DNA of 64,000 nucleotides from NCBI RefSeq assembly GCF_011057685.1, contig NZ_LNFY01000009.1, forward strand, positions 117,626 to 181,625, in the 5' to 3' direction. This DNA comes from Thermotoga sp. Ku-13t (GTDB lineage Bacteria > Thermotogota > Thermotogae > Thermotogales > DSM-5069). The position numbers and the translations under genes are program-made. Below are positions 31,747 to 40,336 of the stretch, one piece after another; position 1 is the first letter of the stretch; each line of letters begins with the position of its first letter. Below the pieces are notes generated by a model. That model saw only the letters and a program-made list of their open reading frames with translations. It did no database searches and was not told the origin of the DNA.

Positions 31747-33009
31747 ATGAGGAAGTTGCTGGTTGGTTTGTTGTTGGTGGCACTCGCTGTTCTCAGCTTT
31801 GCAAAAGTCAACTTCGGTTCCACTCAGATGACCCCGGCAGCTGAGAGGGAGTTCATGATCAGGTTGCTGGGTGATTTCTCGAAGAAATCCGGCATACAGA
31901 TCGAATTTTTGAACTTCGAGTACACGGACCTTTTGAGCAGGGTCGAAGCGGAACAGAAGGCTGGAAAAATCGTGTTGAACTTGATCGCAGACTTGCAGAG
32001 CGGACTCTACACGATGGGCGCAAGTGGATTTCTCGCAGATTTGTCGAACGTCAAATTTGAAGGTAAGACGTTCGTTTCCACTTTCAAGAGGTACACATAT
32101 GTCGGTAAAGAGAAGGTCTTCATTCCCTGGTTGCAGGCAACGTACGCGATGGCTATCAACAAGAAGGCGTTCGATTATTTGCCGAAGGGCCTGACGGAGC
32201 AGGACGTCATCAACGGAACCGAGAAATGGACCTATGACGCACTCTTAGAATGGGCGAAGAATTTGCAGGAAAAAACAAAACAGCCGCAGCTCGGCTTTCC
32301 ACTCGGTCCTAAGGGTCTCTGGCACAGGTTCCTGCACGGTTACATCTATCCTTCTTACACGGGCGCGCAGGCCGTGAAGTTCGACAGCGTCAAGGCAGTC
32401 GAGATGTGGAATTATTTGCGCGAACTGTTCAAATACGTCCACCCGGCGTGTACCACATGGGACAACATGGATCAACCACTTCTGAGAGGTGAAGTCATGA
32501 TCGCCTGGGATCACACCGCGAGGTTAAAGCAGGCGATCGTCGAGAGGCCAAACGATTTCGTCGTAGTGCCCGTTCCGAGAGGCCCAATGGGCAGAGGTTA
32601 CATCATAGTGCTCGTCGGTCTTTCGATCCCGAAGAATGCCGACATGACCGAACCTCTGAAAGTTCTGGATTTTCTGACGAGCCCAGAAGCGCAAACAGCG
32701 ATACTCGAGAACGTTGGTTTCTTCCCGGTCGTTCAGGAAGCCATAGGTCGCATACCTGAAGGTGGTTTGAAGATCCTTGCAGAGGGTGTTGTGAGACAAT
32801 CTTCAGCGCCGGACTCGATCGTTTGCTTCATTCCTGGACTCGGTGCAAAGGGTGGAGAGTTCAACGAAACGTACCGCCAGGCGTTCACCAGGATCGTCTT
32901 CAACAAAGAAGATCCTGTGAAAGTGATAGGAGAGCTCGGTGAAGTGATCGGGCGCCTCTTCAAAGAGACAGGAGCCCCACTGCCAGAGCCAGATTCAAGC
33001 CTCTTTTGA
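31747..33009 (+). CDS. Carbohydrate ABC transporter substrate-binding protein
   Basis: A family-1 extracellular binding protein, 420 residues, with signal peptide RKLLVGLLLVALAVLSFAK and no lipobox. Its mature part has the two-lobe pattern (NLIADLQSGLYTMGASGFLADLS; LLRGEVMIAWDH; LSIPKNADMTEPLKVLDFLTSPEAQ, shown only in parts). First gene of an operon with two permeases, an ATPase, a GH38 glycosidase, two glycosyltransferases and RpiR. A mannose- or glucose-containing small glycoside is a fair guess for its ligand. Confidence 0.92.
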   Translation: MRKLLVGLLLVALAVLSFAKVNFGSTQMTPAAEREFMIRLLGDFSKKSGIQIEFLNFEYTDLLSRVEAEQKAGKIVLNLIADLQSGLYTMGASGFLADLSNVKFEGKTFVSTFKRYTYVGKEKVFIPWLQATYAMAINKKAFDYLPKGLTEQDVINGTEKWTYDALLEWAKNLQEKTKQPQLGFPLGPKGLWHRFLHGYIYPSYTGAQAVKFDSVKAVEMWNYLRELFKYVHPACTTWDNMDQPLLRGEVMIAWDHTARLKQAIVERPNDFVVVPVPRGPMGRGYIIVLVGLSIPKNADMTEPLKVLDFLTSPEAQTAILENVGFFPVVQEAIGRIPEGGLKILAEGVVRQSSAPDSIVCFIPGLGAKGGEFNETYRQAFTRIVFNKEDPVKVIGELGEVIGRLFKETGAPLPEPDSSLF

Positions 33010-33015
33010 CAATGC

Positions 33016-33040
33016 GGTGGGCGGTTGAAAGCCGCCCACC
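33016..33040 (+). repeat. Stem-loop between binding protein and permease genes
   Basis: GGTGGGCGG-TTGAAAG-CCGCCCACC, a 9-bp GC-rich stem with no strong T tract. Such hairpins often protect the binding-protein mRNA or end part of the transcripts, so the binding protein is made in excess over the permeases. Confidence 0.7.
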
Positions 33041-33070
33041 TTTCAATCTCTCCGGGGAGTGAATACTAGA

Positions 33071-33925
33071 ATGAGGCGTGAATACCTTGTTCCTTTTTTC
33101 CTGATCCTTCCTGCTTTGATCTATCTTGTGGTGTTCATAGGTTTTCCCATAGTTGGAACTTTCCAGCTTTCGTTCAGCAGTCCTGAGGGGTGGCTTGGGA
33201 ACTTCAAGTACGTTTTTTCGTCGAAAGATTTCCAGAACGCCCTTTTGAACACGTTGATTCTGGCAGCCATCGTTATACCGATTCAGCTCGCGCTGGCGAT
33301 TGCCCTCGCGCTTCTGGTTAACAAAAAATGGGCTGGTTACAGAACGTTGCTGTACATCATTGCTACACCATTGGCGCTCAGCGACGTGACTGCTGCCTTG
33401 ATAAGCTATTCCATCTTCGCACCGAACGGTTATCTCAACAAAATCTTGCTTAGTTTGAACTGGATCGAAAGACCTCTGTACTTCTTCGGATACATGTTCA
33501 AATCCAGAGAATTTTTTGTCATCGTTTTGACCGAGGTGTGGAGGGCAACACCCCTGGTGTTCGTCATCTTGCTGGCAGGTTTGCAATCTATAAACACGGA
33601 GTACCTCGAAGCAGCCGACGTGTTCGGTTTTTCACCCTGGAAAAAGTTCGTCAAGATTACGCTCCCGCTCCTGAAGCCGTCCATCGTTTCTGCATTACTC
33701 ATAAGAACACTGTTCGCTTTTCAGATCTTCGGTGTCGCGTGGCTTTTGGCCGGAAGGGACATCCCTGTACTCTCCGGTGAGACCTACTACTGGTACGTTC
33801 TCAGGAACAACAGAAACGTTGCGAGCACGTATGCGCTCGTGATAGCAATCATCACCTTCATCGTGGGCTGGTTCTACATAGGAACGATCCGGTCGAAGCA
33901 CCTCGAGGAGGGTGTCAGACAATGA
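33071..33925 (+). CDS. Carbohydrate ABC transporter permease, MalF/UgpA type
   Basis: 284 residues from ATG 33071 (GGGGAGTGA upstream; a GTG at 33059 is too close to it). Six hydrophobic helices, and the EAA loop near the C-terminal third with EYLEAADVFGFSPWKKFVKITLPLLKP in part. Its stop overlaps the start of the next permease (ATGA). Together they form the channel for the sugar taken up by this system. Confidence 0.93.
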   Translation: MRREYLVPFFLILPALIYLVVFIGFPIVGTFQLSFSSPEGWLGNFKYVFSSKDFQNALLNTLILAAIVIPIQLALAIALALLVNKKWAGYRTLLYIIATPLALSDVTAALISYSIFAPNGYLNKILLSLNWIERPLYFFGYMFKSREFFVIVLTEVWRATPLVFVILLAGLQSINTEYLEAADVFGFSPWKKFVKITLPLLKPSIVSALLIRTLFAFQIFGVAWLLAGRDIPVLSGETYYWYVLRNNRNVASTYALVIAIITFIVGWFYIGTIRSKHLEEGVRQ

Positions 33926-34716
33926 AAAGGTTCTTCTACATACTCGCTTTCACAGCAGTTTCTTTATGGTTCCTTGGACCTTTGTTCTTCATATTCCTCG
34001 CATCTCTAACGCCCGCTTCGGACTTTTACGATTGGACCAGGATTCTCCCAACGAAACTCACCTTTGAGCACATATACAAACTACTCGTGAACCTGGGCGG
34101 ATGGCGGGCGCTGCTCACGAGCGTGCAGGTGGCGGGCATAGCGATCGGAATTTCCTTCGCGTTCGGGATTCCTGCGGGATACGCCCTGACGCGTTACAGA
34201 TTCCGTGGCAAGAACATGGTAAAGCTCGTCATGCTCTTCACCAGATCAGTTCCTTTGGTTGTCATCGCTGTCTCGCTCGTGACGCTGTATCTGAGGTTGA
34301 ACCTGGCTGACACGGTGCTCGGTGTGGGCCTGGCGCACGCAGCCATGGTGCTTCCTTTCGTCGTGCTGATCACTTCGAGTGTTTTCTCCGGGATCTTCGT
34401 TGAGTACGAAGAGGCCGGGATGGTCTTTGGACTTTCGAGGTTTGGGGCCTTCATCAGGATCACGATGCCGCTGGCGCTGCCAGGTCTTGCGGCGTCTGCA
34501 ATCTTCGCGTTCATCATGTCTTGGAACGAAGTGTTCGCAGCTTCCGTGCTCGCGATAACGAACAGAACTTTGCCGGCACACATCCTCAGCACCGCGATGG
34601 CGTCACCGGATTATTTCAAGTTCGCGGCCGGCACGATCATGGCCGTACCCGCGTTGGTGTTCATATTCATAATCAGAAAATATTTGATCTCCATGTGGGG
34701 AATCTCGCTGAAGTAG
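33922..34716 (+). CDS. Carbohydrate ABC transporter permease, MalG/UgpE type
   Basis: 264 residues, six helices, with the EAA motif around EYEEAGMVFGLSRFGAFIRI. Start overlaps the upstream permease stop. The ATPase begins eight bases after its stop. Confidence 0.93.
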   Translation: MKRFFYILAFTAVSLWFLGPLFFIFLASLTPASDFYDWTRILPTKLTFEHIYKLLVNLGGWRALLTSVQVAGIAIGISFAFGIPAGYALTRYRFRGKNMVKLVMLFTRSVPLVVIAVSLVTLYLRLNLADTVLGVGLAHAAMVLPFVVLITSSVFSGIFVEYEEAGMVFGLSRFGAFIRITMPLALPGLAASAIFAFIMSWNEVFAASVLAITNRTLPAHILSTAMASPDYFKFAAGTIMAVPALVFIFIIRKYLISMWGISLK

Positions 34717-34724
34717 GTGATAGG

Positions 34725-35798
34725 ATGGCCAGAGTTGTGATCGAAGGTGTGAAGAAGTACTTCGGTAGCGTGAAGGCACTGGATGGGATCGACCTGGTGA
34801 TCGAGGAAGGGAGTTTCGTCGTCCTGCTCGGTCCTTCTGGTTGTGGAAAGACGACCTTGATGAGGTGTATTTCTGGACTCGAAAAGCTCACGGAAGGAAG
34901 GATATTCTTCGACGATAGAGACATATCAAACGTTCCACCAAAGGACAGAAACGTGGCGATGGTCTTTCAGAGTTACGCAGTCTGGCCACACATGAGGGTG
35001 AGGGACAACATAGCTTATCCTCTGAAACTTAAAAAACTTCCCAGGAAGGAGATAGAAGAGAAGGTCAAGTGGGCCGCCGAGCTGCTTCACATAAGCGAGC
35101 TTCTGGACAGGTTTCCCGCCCAGCTTTCCGGTGGTCAGAGACAAAGGGTCGCGGTGGCCAGGGCCATTGTTCACGAACCCAAAGTACTTCTGATGGACGA
35201 ACCACTTTCGAACCTGGATGCGCTGCTGAGGATCAAGATGCGGAGCGAGCTGAAAAAGCTCCACGAAAGGGTTAAAGTCACCACAATATACGTCACGCAC
35301 GATCAAACTGAGGCCATGACAATGGGAGACAAAATCGCCGTCATGAATGCCGGCAAGATCGTTCAGTATGGTACGCCGGAAGAGATATACAAAAAGCCGA
35401 AGAGCGTGTTCGTGGCAGGTTTCGTCGGTTCACCGCAGATGAACTTTCTGCAGATGAACATCATGTCTTCCGGAACGAACTTCTATGCCGAAAACTTCGG
35501 TTTGAGAATTCCTTTAAGGAAGGATCCAAATCTTCCTTCATTGATCGTCGGAATCAGGCCGGAACACGTTTACCTGCAGAGGAACGAAAACTGTGTGGAA
35601 GCCACAGCTACTGTTTACTTCGCCGAGAAATTGATGTCTGAAACGGTACTCCATCTTTCCATAGATGTGGATAAGAACTTGGTCGTGAAGGTACCGTACG
35701 ATCTGCAAGTGAAGGAAGGCGAGAAGATGAGAGTTTATCTCGATTTGAATCAAATGCATTTCTTCGATCCAAGCACTCAGGAGAGGATCGAGCTTTGA
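34725..35798 (+). CDS. Carbohydrate ABC transporter ATP-binding protein, MsmK/UgpC type
   Basis: 357 residues from ATG 34725, with AGGTGATAGG upstream; the frame is open further upstream but that part is antisense-like filler within the permease. Walker A LLGPSGCGKTTLMRC, signature LSGGQRQRVAVARAI, Walker B VLLMDEPLSNLDA, then a C-terminal TOBE domain (about 275-355, IVGIRPEHVYLQ). It drives the sugar importer. The stop overlaps the GH38 gene by four bases. Confidence 0.95.
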   Translation: MARVVIEGVKKYFGSVKALDGIDLVIEEGSFVVLLGPSGCGKTTLMRCISGLEKLTEGRIFFDDRDISNVPPKDRNVAMVFQSYAVWPHMRVRDNIAYPLKLKKLPRKEIEEKVKWAAELLHISELLDRFPAQLSGGQRQRVAVARAIVHEPKVLLMDEPLSNLDALLRIKMRSELKKLHERVKVTTIYVTHDQTEAMTMGDKIAVMNAGKIVQYGTPEEIYKKPKSVFVAGFVGSPQMNFLQMNIMSSGTNFYAENFGLRIPLRKDPNLPSLIVGIRPEHVYLQRNENCVEATATVYFAEKLMSETVLHLSIDVDKNLVVKVPYDLQVKEGEKMRVYLDLNQMHFFDPSTQERIEL

Positions 35799-38326
35799 AG
35801 GTGATCTGTCACACGCACTGGGACAGAGAGTGGTTCGCACCATCTTCGGTGACGAACGCGTGGCTAAAAGAGCTCTTCGAAAGGCTTTTTGATCTGGTGT
35901 CAAAGCGAAAAGATTATCGCTACGTGCTGGATGGCCAGACGCTCATCGTCGAGGACCTGCTGAGTGTGGCGCCGGAGTTCGAAGGAAAGATCAGGGGGCT
36001 AGTCAGTTCTGGAAATTTCTTGATGGGTCCACTCTACGCACAGATAGACTTCAGGCTCTCTCCTGAGATAGCGATCATCAAAAACTTTGAAATGGGGAAG
36101 AAGGACATGGAAAAATTCGGTGCGAAGATGAACGTCGCCTGGATGGTGGACAACTTCGGCTTCATCTCCCAGCTTCCACAGTTGCTCAATCGTTACGGCA
36201 TCGAAGGCGCGTTTGTCTGGAGAGGTGTGAAGCTTAAAAAACCTTCCATCGAGTTTCTGTGGAAATCGAAGGACGGTTCTTCTGTGAAATGCATCTTTTT
36301 GATAGGTGGCTACAGGAATCTGTTTGGACTTTCGAGAACGAAAGATCTTGCTGAAAAGAGACTGCAGCATGAGATAAAAAAGCTCAGAATTTTCTCACTC
36401 TCCGGCTGCGTACCGCTGCTGGATGGGTACGATTTGGATACGGAAGCCGAAGATCCGCGTGAAATACTGGGTGATAAGATAGTCATTTCAACGCCTCAGG
36501 ATTTTTTGAGGGAAGCTTTCTTGAAGGTTCCACGCCCTCCTGAGGTGGAAGGAGAACTTTTGAGTGGAAAGTACGCGTGCGTCTTTCCGGGAACGCTTTC
36601 GACGAGAGTCTATCTGAAGCTTCAGTCTCACACGGTTGCCAAACTTCTCAGGTACGTCGAGCTGCTGAGTTTCTTTGATAAAGAAAGGATCGACGAACTC
36701 CACAGGATGTATTTGAAAACCCTCATTCACGACAACATCTGCGGGGTTGGTATCGACAAAATCCACAGAGATATGACGAAGACTTACAGAAAACTGTATT
36801 CTACACTCAAAAAGTCTTTCACAGAGAAACTGAGCAAGCTTGCAGCACGAATTCGAAGAGGCATTTACGTGCTCTCTTTCTCACCGTTCGAGTACGATCA
36901 CTGGTACTGTGACGGCGAGTACTGTTACAGGTTGAAGAGCGATGGCGCCGGGATTTTCGGGGTGAACGAGTTCGACAGGATTCGAGCGAATCAGACACTT
37001 TCTTTCAGGAACGACCATTACGAAGCGTCTTTCCTGCCGTGCGGCACGCTGAAGATCAACGACACGCTGACTGGAATTTTCAAACTTGAAAGAGAGCTCG
37101 GAGACAGTTACTCGACGGATACAGAACGTTTGGAGTTCTCCTGTCGCGTGTTGAAGATCGGAGTTGAGAGGTCTGGTGAGAAACACAAGATCGTTCGACT
37201 GGAGAGAATCGTTGAAGCTGAGGACGTGTTCATTGAAACGAAAGAAAGGATCGTGTTCGATCAGACACCGCTGGTGAAATGGTTTTTGACCGTCAAATCC
37301 TCAGGGAAGAACTACCTTCTGAGCTTCGTCACGAAGACGAAAGACAGAGATTCCAAGCTGCTCGCGAAAATGCCGTTCGACGTCGTGGAGAGAAAGAGGA
37401 TCGACGACGATTTGCTCCCCCTCGATGCGGGTGAAAAGCTCAATTCCGTGTTGCTGGCTGCAAGAGAGGTTGGTTCGATCAGGAAGTTTCCGTTCCAGGG
37501 ATTCGTTGCCCTGCAGAGTGAAAAGACGACGGCGATCATGGCGAAGGGTGTGCACCAGTACGGTGTGAACGAAGAGGGGGATATCGAGTTCGACCTCGTC
37601 AGAAGCGTTGAGTGGATCGCAAAGAGCGGTGTGGGCGGTAGAACCGGCGACGCGGGACCTCTCATGCACGTCCCTGACGCAAGGTGTGAAACAACCATAG
37701 ATTTTGAACTTGCGTTCTTCCAGTCGAAGGCACAGGTGAGAACCGAAGAGTTCTTCAAATGGTTCAGCCTGTTTGACGATCCTCCCGTGCTCTTTTCGGT
37801 GGAAAGAGAAGATGACTTTGGTGCCGATTCTGTCGAATTTTTCTCCTTCAACCTGCCCTGGGTGTGCCTGGAGAACGGTGGCATACTCGTTTACAATCCC
37901 TACTCAAGAGAAACCCATGGGTTGAAACCGCACCAGATCGGCACGCTACCTCTCTCATCGGATCTTCCAGGGATAGATCGAGGTTGGGTGAAGATCAGGA
38001 TATTCAACTTTCCGAAATTTCCACGGTTCGTTTTCAAAAGAGTCGCGTGGGAAGAGATAATACGGCTCGAAGCGATGATAGAAGAGTTTCGAAAAAGAGT
38101 CCAGCTGCTCAGAGATGAATTGAAGAGAATCGAGAAGACTTCGAAACGGTACCACGAAACGATGCACCGCCTGCTCAGTGAGGAACGAACCTTGCTTGAA
38201 CTGGAGGTCTCACTCGCGCTCGTTCGAGGAAGGATACCAATGCGCCTGATGAGACGGCTGAACGAACTCAGGACCAAACGCAGGATCTACGATTACGTCG
38301 TCGAGCTTTTGAGGGAGGGATCTTGA
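35795..38326 (+). CDS. GH38 alpha-mannosidase / mannosylglycerate hydrolase-like
   Basis: A retaining glycosidase of 843 residues. N-terminal GH38 domain: CHTHWDREWF (His and Asp zinc ligands), then WMVDNFGFISQLPQLLNRYG with the Asp nucleophile, and HDNICGVGIDKIH with the last zinc-binding His. The central three-helix and C-terminal beta domains follow, and the last 90 residues form a coiled coil. E. coli MngB, a GH38 enzyme that splits mannosyl-glycerate, is of similar size. Its place between a sugar importer and two glycosyltransferases suggests it degrades an imported mannoside or a compatible solute. The substrate is inferred only. Confidence 0.88.
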   Translation: MKVICHTHWDREWFAPSSVTNAWLKELFERLFDLVSKRKDYRYVLDGQTLIVEDLLSVAPEFEGKIRGLVSSGNFLMGPLYAQIDFRLSPEIAIIKNFEMGKKDMEKFGAKMNVAWMVDNFGFISQLPQLLNRYGIEGAFVWRGVKLKKPSIEFLWKSKDGSSVKCIFLIGGYRNLFGLSRTKDLAEKRLQHEIKKLRIFSLSGCVPLLDGYDLDTEAEDPREILGDKIVISTPQDFLREAFLKVPRPPEVEGELLSGKYACVFPGTLSTRVYLKLQSHTVAKLLRYVELLSFFDKERIDELHRMYLKTLIHDNICGVGIDKIHRDMTKTYRKLYSTLKKSFTEKLSKLAARIRRGIYVLSFSPFEYDHWYCDGEYCYRLKSDGAGIFGVNEFDRIRANQTLSFRNDHYEASFLPCGTLKINDTLTGIFKLERELGDSYSTDTERLEFSCRVLKIGVERSGEKHKIVRLERIVEAEDVFIETKERIVFDQTPLVKWFLTVKSSGKNYLLSFVTKTKDRDSKLLAKMPFDVVERKRIDDDLLPLDAGEKLNSVLLAAREVGSIRKFPFQGFVALQSEKTTAIMAKGVHQYGVNEEGDIEFDLVRSVEWIAKSGVGGRTGDAGPLMHVPDARCETTIDFELAFFQSKAQVRTEEFFKWFSLFDDPPVLFSVEREDDFGADSVEFFSFNLPWVCLENGGILVYNPYSRETHGLKPHQIGTLPLSSDLPGIDRGWVKIRIFNFPKFPRFVFKRVAWEEIIRLEAMIEEFRKRVQLLRDELKRIEKTSKRYHETMHRLLSEERTLLELEVSLALVRGRIPMRLMRRLNELRTKRRIYDYVVELLREGS

Positions 38327-39519
38327 TGAATTATCACAACGACATACCGGAAATTGGAAGTTGTGACATTGTGGTGGGTATACCGAGCTTCAACAACGCC
38401 GCCACCATAGGTTATGTCGCAACGACTGCCGCAGGAGGCATCAAGAAGCTGGGATTGAAAGGTCTGATCGCGAACTCTGATGGAGGATCGACTGATGAGA
38501 CCGTGGATGCGTTTCTGAGTGCAGATACGTTCGAATTACCGAAAGTTTCGATCAGGTACAAAGGTATACCCGGCAAGGGCAGCGCGGTCAGAGCACTTTT
38601 CGAGATCGCACACAGAGCGAAGGCAAGAGTTTTCATAATGTTGGATGCGGATCTGAGGAGCGTCCAGCCTTGGTGGATCGAGCGTATGACACTGCCCATC
38701 CTGGAAGAAAGAACGGATTACGTCGCGCCGCTGTATTTGCGACACAAGTACGATGGCACGATAACGAACAACGTCTGTTATCCTCTTACCTCGGCACTGT
38801 ACGGTGTGAAAGTGCGCCAGCCTATCGGTGGAGACTTCGCGGTGGGTTCGAGCCTGATCGAAACGTACCTGAAGAAGCCAGAACGGGTCTGGGAGAGCAA
38901 CGTGGCGCGCTTCGGAATCGACATATGGATGACGACGATCGCGATCAACGAATCGAAAAAGCCTCCCGTACAGGCCGCACTTGGCGCGAAGGTGCACGAT
39001 GTGAAAGATCCGGGCAAACAGCTTCAGGGCATGTTCGTGCAGGTCGTTCAAACACTCTTCGAGCTGATGATCGAGTACCAGAATCAATGGAGAAGTGCTG
39101 AAAAATTGATAGACGTTGAAGTTCACGGCGAACAGCCGACCCAAGGAGTCGAAGAGATCGTTGTGGATCTTGCTGGTTTGAAAGAGAAGGCGAAGAAAAT
39201 TCTGGGAGAAAGATCGAAAGAACTTGCGGAAAAACTCTCTTTTAGGAGAGAAGTATTAGAATCTGTAGTGCTGAGCGGAACGCTGGGTGCGCGGGAGTGG
39301 GCCGAGACGGTCTACGATTTCGCGCTGGCGTATAGAAAAGAGAGAAATGAATCGCTCGTCGTGGACCTTCTGCCTTTCTATTTTGCGCGCGTGGCGGATT
39401 TCGTCGAGAGAACCAGGGACATGGACAGCCTTGCGGCGGAAAAACTGATCGAAGAACAGCTTCACATATTCATGGAGATGAAAGAGGTGTTCAAAAGGAG
39501 ATGGTTCGTTGATACTTGA
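38326..39519 (+). CDS. GT-A glycosyltransferase, glucosylglycerate/GpgS-like (GT2/GT81 type)
   Basis: 397 residues from ATG 38326, overlapping the GH38 stop by one base (TGATG). A GT-A fold: CDIVVGIPSFNNAATIGYV, NSDGGSTDETVD, YKGIPGKGSAVRALFE and the metal-binding DADLRSVQPWW. HKYDGTITNNVCYPL and RQPIGGDFAVGSS are the acceptor-side motifs I associate with glucosyl(3-phospho)glycerate synthases. It may join glucose to glycerate or phosphoglycerate. Family-level assignment is good; the exact acceptor is inferred. Confidence 0.75.
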   Translation: MNYHNDIPEIGSCDIVVGIPSFNNAATIGYVATTAAGGIKKLGLKGLIANSDGGSTDETVDAFLSADTFELPKVSIRYKGIPGKGSAVRALFEIAHRAKARVFIMLDADLRSVQPWWIERMTLPILEERTDYVAPLYLRHKYDGTITNNVCYPLTSALYGVKVRQPIGGDFAVGSSLIETYLKKPERVWESNVARFGIDIWMTTIAINESKKPPVQAALGAKVHDVKDPGKQLQGMFVQVVQTLFELMIEYQNQWRSAEKLIDVEVHGEQPTQGVEEIVVDLAGLKEKAKKILGERSKELAEKLSFRREVLESVVLSGTLGAREWAETVYDFALAYRKERNESLVVDLLPFYFARVADFVERTRDMDSLAAEKLIEEQLHIFMEMKEVFKRRWFVDT

Positions 39520-40336
39520 AAGCTTGCTCAGCATGTACAACAGATTGAGCGAGGCCGAGAAAAAGGTTGCTTCTTACATTCTTGAAAGACCGGACGATGT
39601 GATCCACTACTCGATAACGGAGTTTGCCAGGATCGTCGGGGTCAGTGAGACGACGATTTACAGACTCGTCAGGAAGTTGAAGTTCGACGGGTACCAGTCT
39701 TTCAAAATTGAATTGATCAGGCAGACCAGCGGTGCGAAGATCTATCCAAAAGAGGGCCGAGACGCTTTCAACGAATATTTAGACCAGATGAGGTCTTTCT
39801 TGGAGCGTTTGCCCGGCACGCTCAAAAAAGATGATGTGGAGAAGGTTGCAGATCTGGTCTTGCAATCTCAAAAGACGATATTCTTCGGTGTTGGGCTTTC
39901 GGCCGTGGCGGCGGAGTACGGGAGTTTGCTGTTGTCTCTGCTTGGCTTTGCGTCCTTTTACTACAACGATCCACACGCACAGGTCATCGTGGCTACGAGC
40001 CTTTGTGAGAAGGATCTGGTGATATCCGTCAGTCACAGCGGAAACATAAGGGACACCGTCAAGTCCACCCAGGTGGCGAAGGATGTGGGAGCCAGGACTG
40101 TGGCTATAACCGCGGGAATAGGATCACCGCTGGCCTTGACGGCCGAGATAGTTCTCTACAGCCCCGCTACGAGCTTCGAGAAATACGAATTCTTGCGGGG
40201 GAATCTGGGAGAACTGGTCGTGGTTGAGATACTGTTCCGAACGATCCTCAAGAAGATCTACTCCCAGAAAGAGGAACACCTCAACGGACTGTCCGAGGTG
40301 CTCAGGCCGAAGAGGTACGAGGAGGAAGCAAGGTGA
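39509..40336 (+). CDS. MurR/RpiR-family regulator with SIS domain
   Basis: 275 residues from a TTG behind AAAAGGAGATGG. N-terminal helix-turn-helix (SITEFARIVGVSETTIYRLV, residues about 35-54) and a C-terminal SIS domain that binds phosphosugars (TIFFGVGLSAVAAEYGSLLL; VISVSHSGNIRDTV). It overlaps the glycosyltransferase gene by 11 bases and the next gene by four. It likely controls this operon through the dyad at 31654-31672 in response to a sugar phosphate. Confidence 0.9.
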   Translation: MILESLLSMYNRLSEAEKKVASYILERPDDVIHYSITEFARIVGVSETTIYRLVRKLKFDGYQSFKIELIRQTSGAKIYPKEGRDAFNEYLDQMRSFLERLPGTLKKDDVEKVADLVLQSQKTIFFGVGLSAVAAEYGSLLLSLLGFASFYYNDPHAQVIVATSLCEKDLVISVSHSGNIRDTVKSTQVAKDVGARTVAITAGIGSPLALTAEIVLYSPATSFEKYEFLRGNLGELVVVEILFRTILKKIYSQKEEHLNGLSEVLRPKRYEEEAR

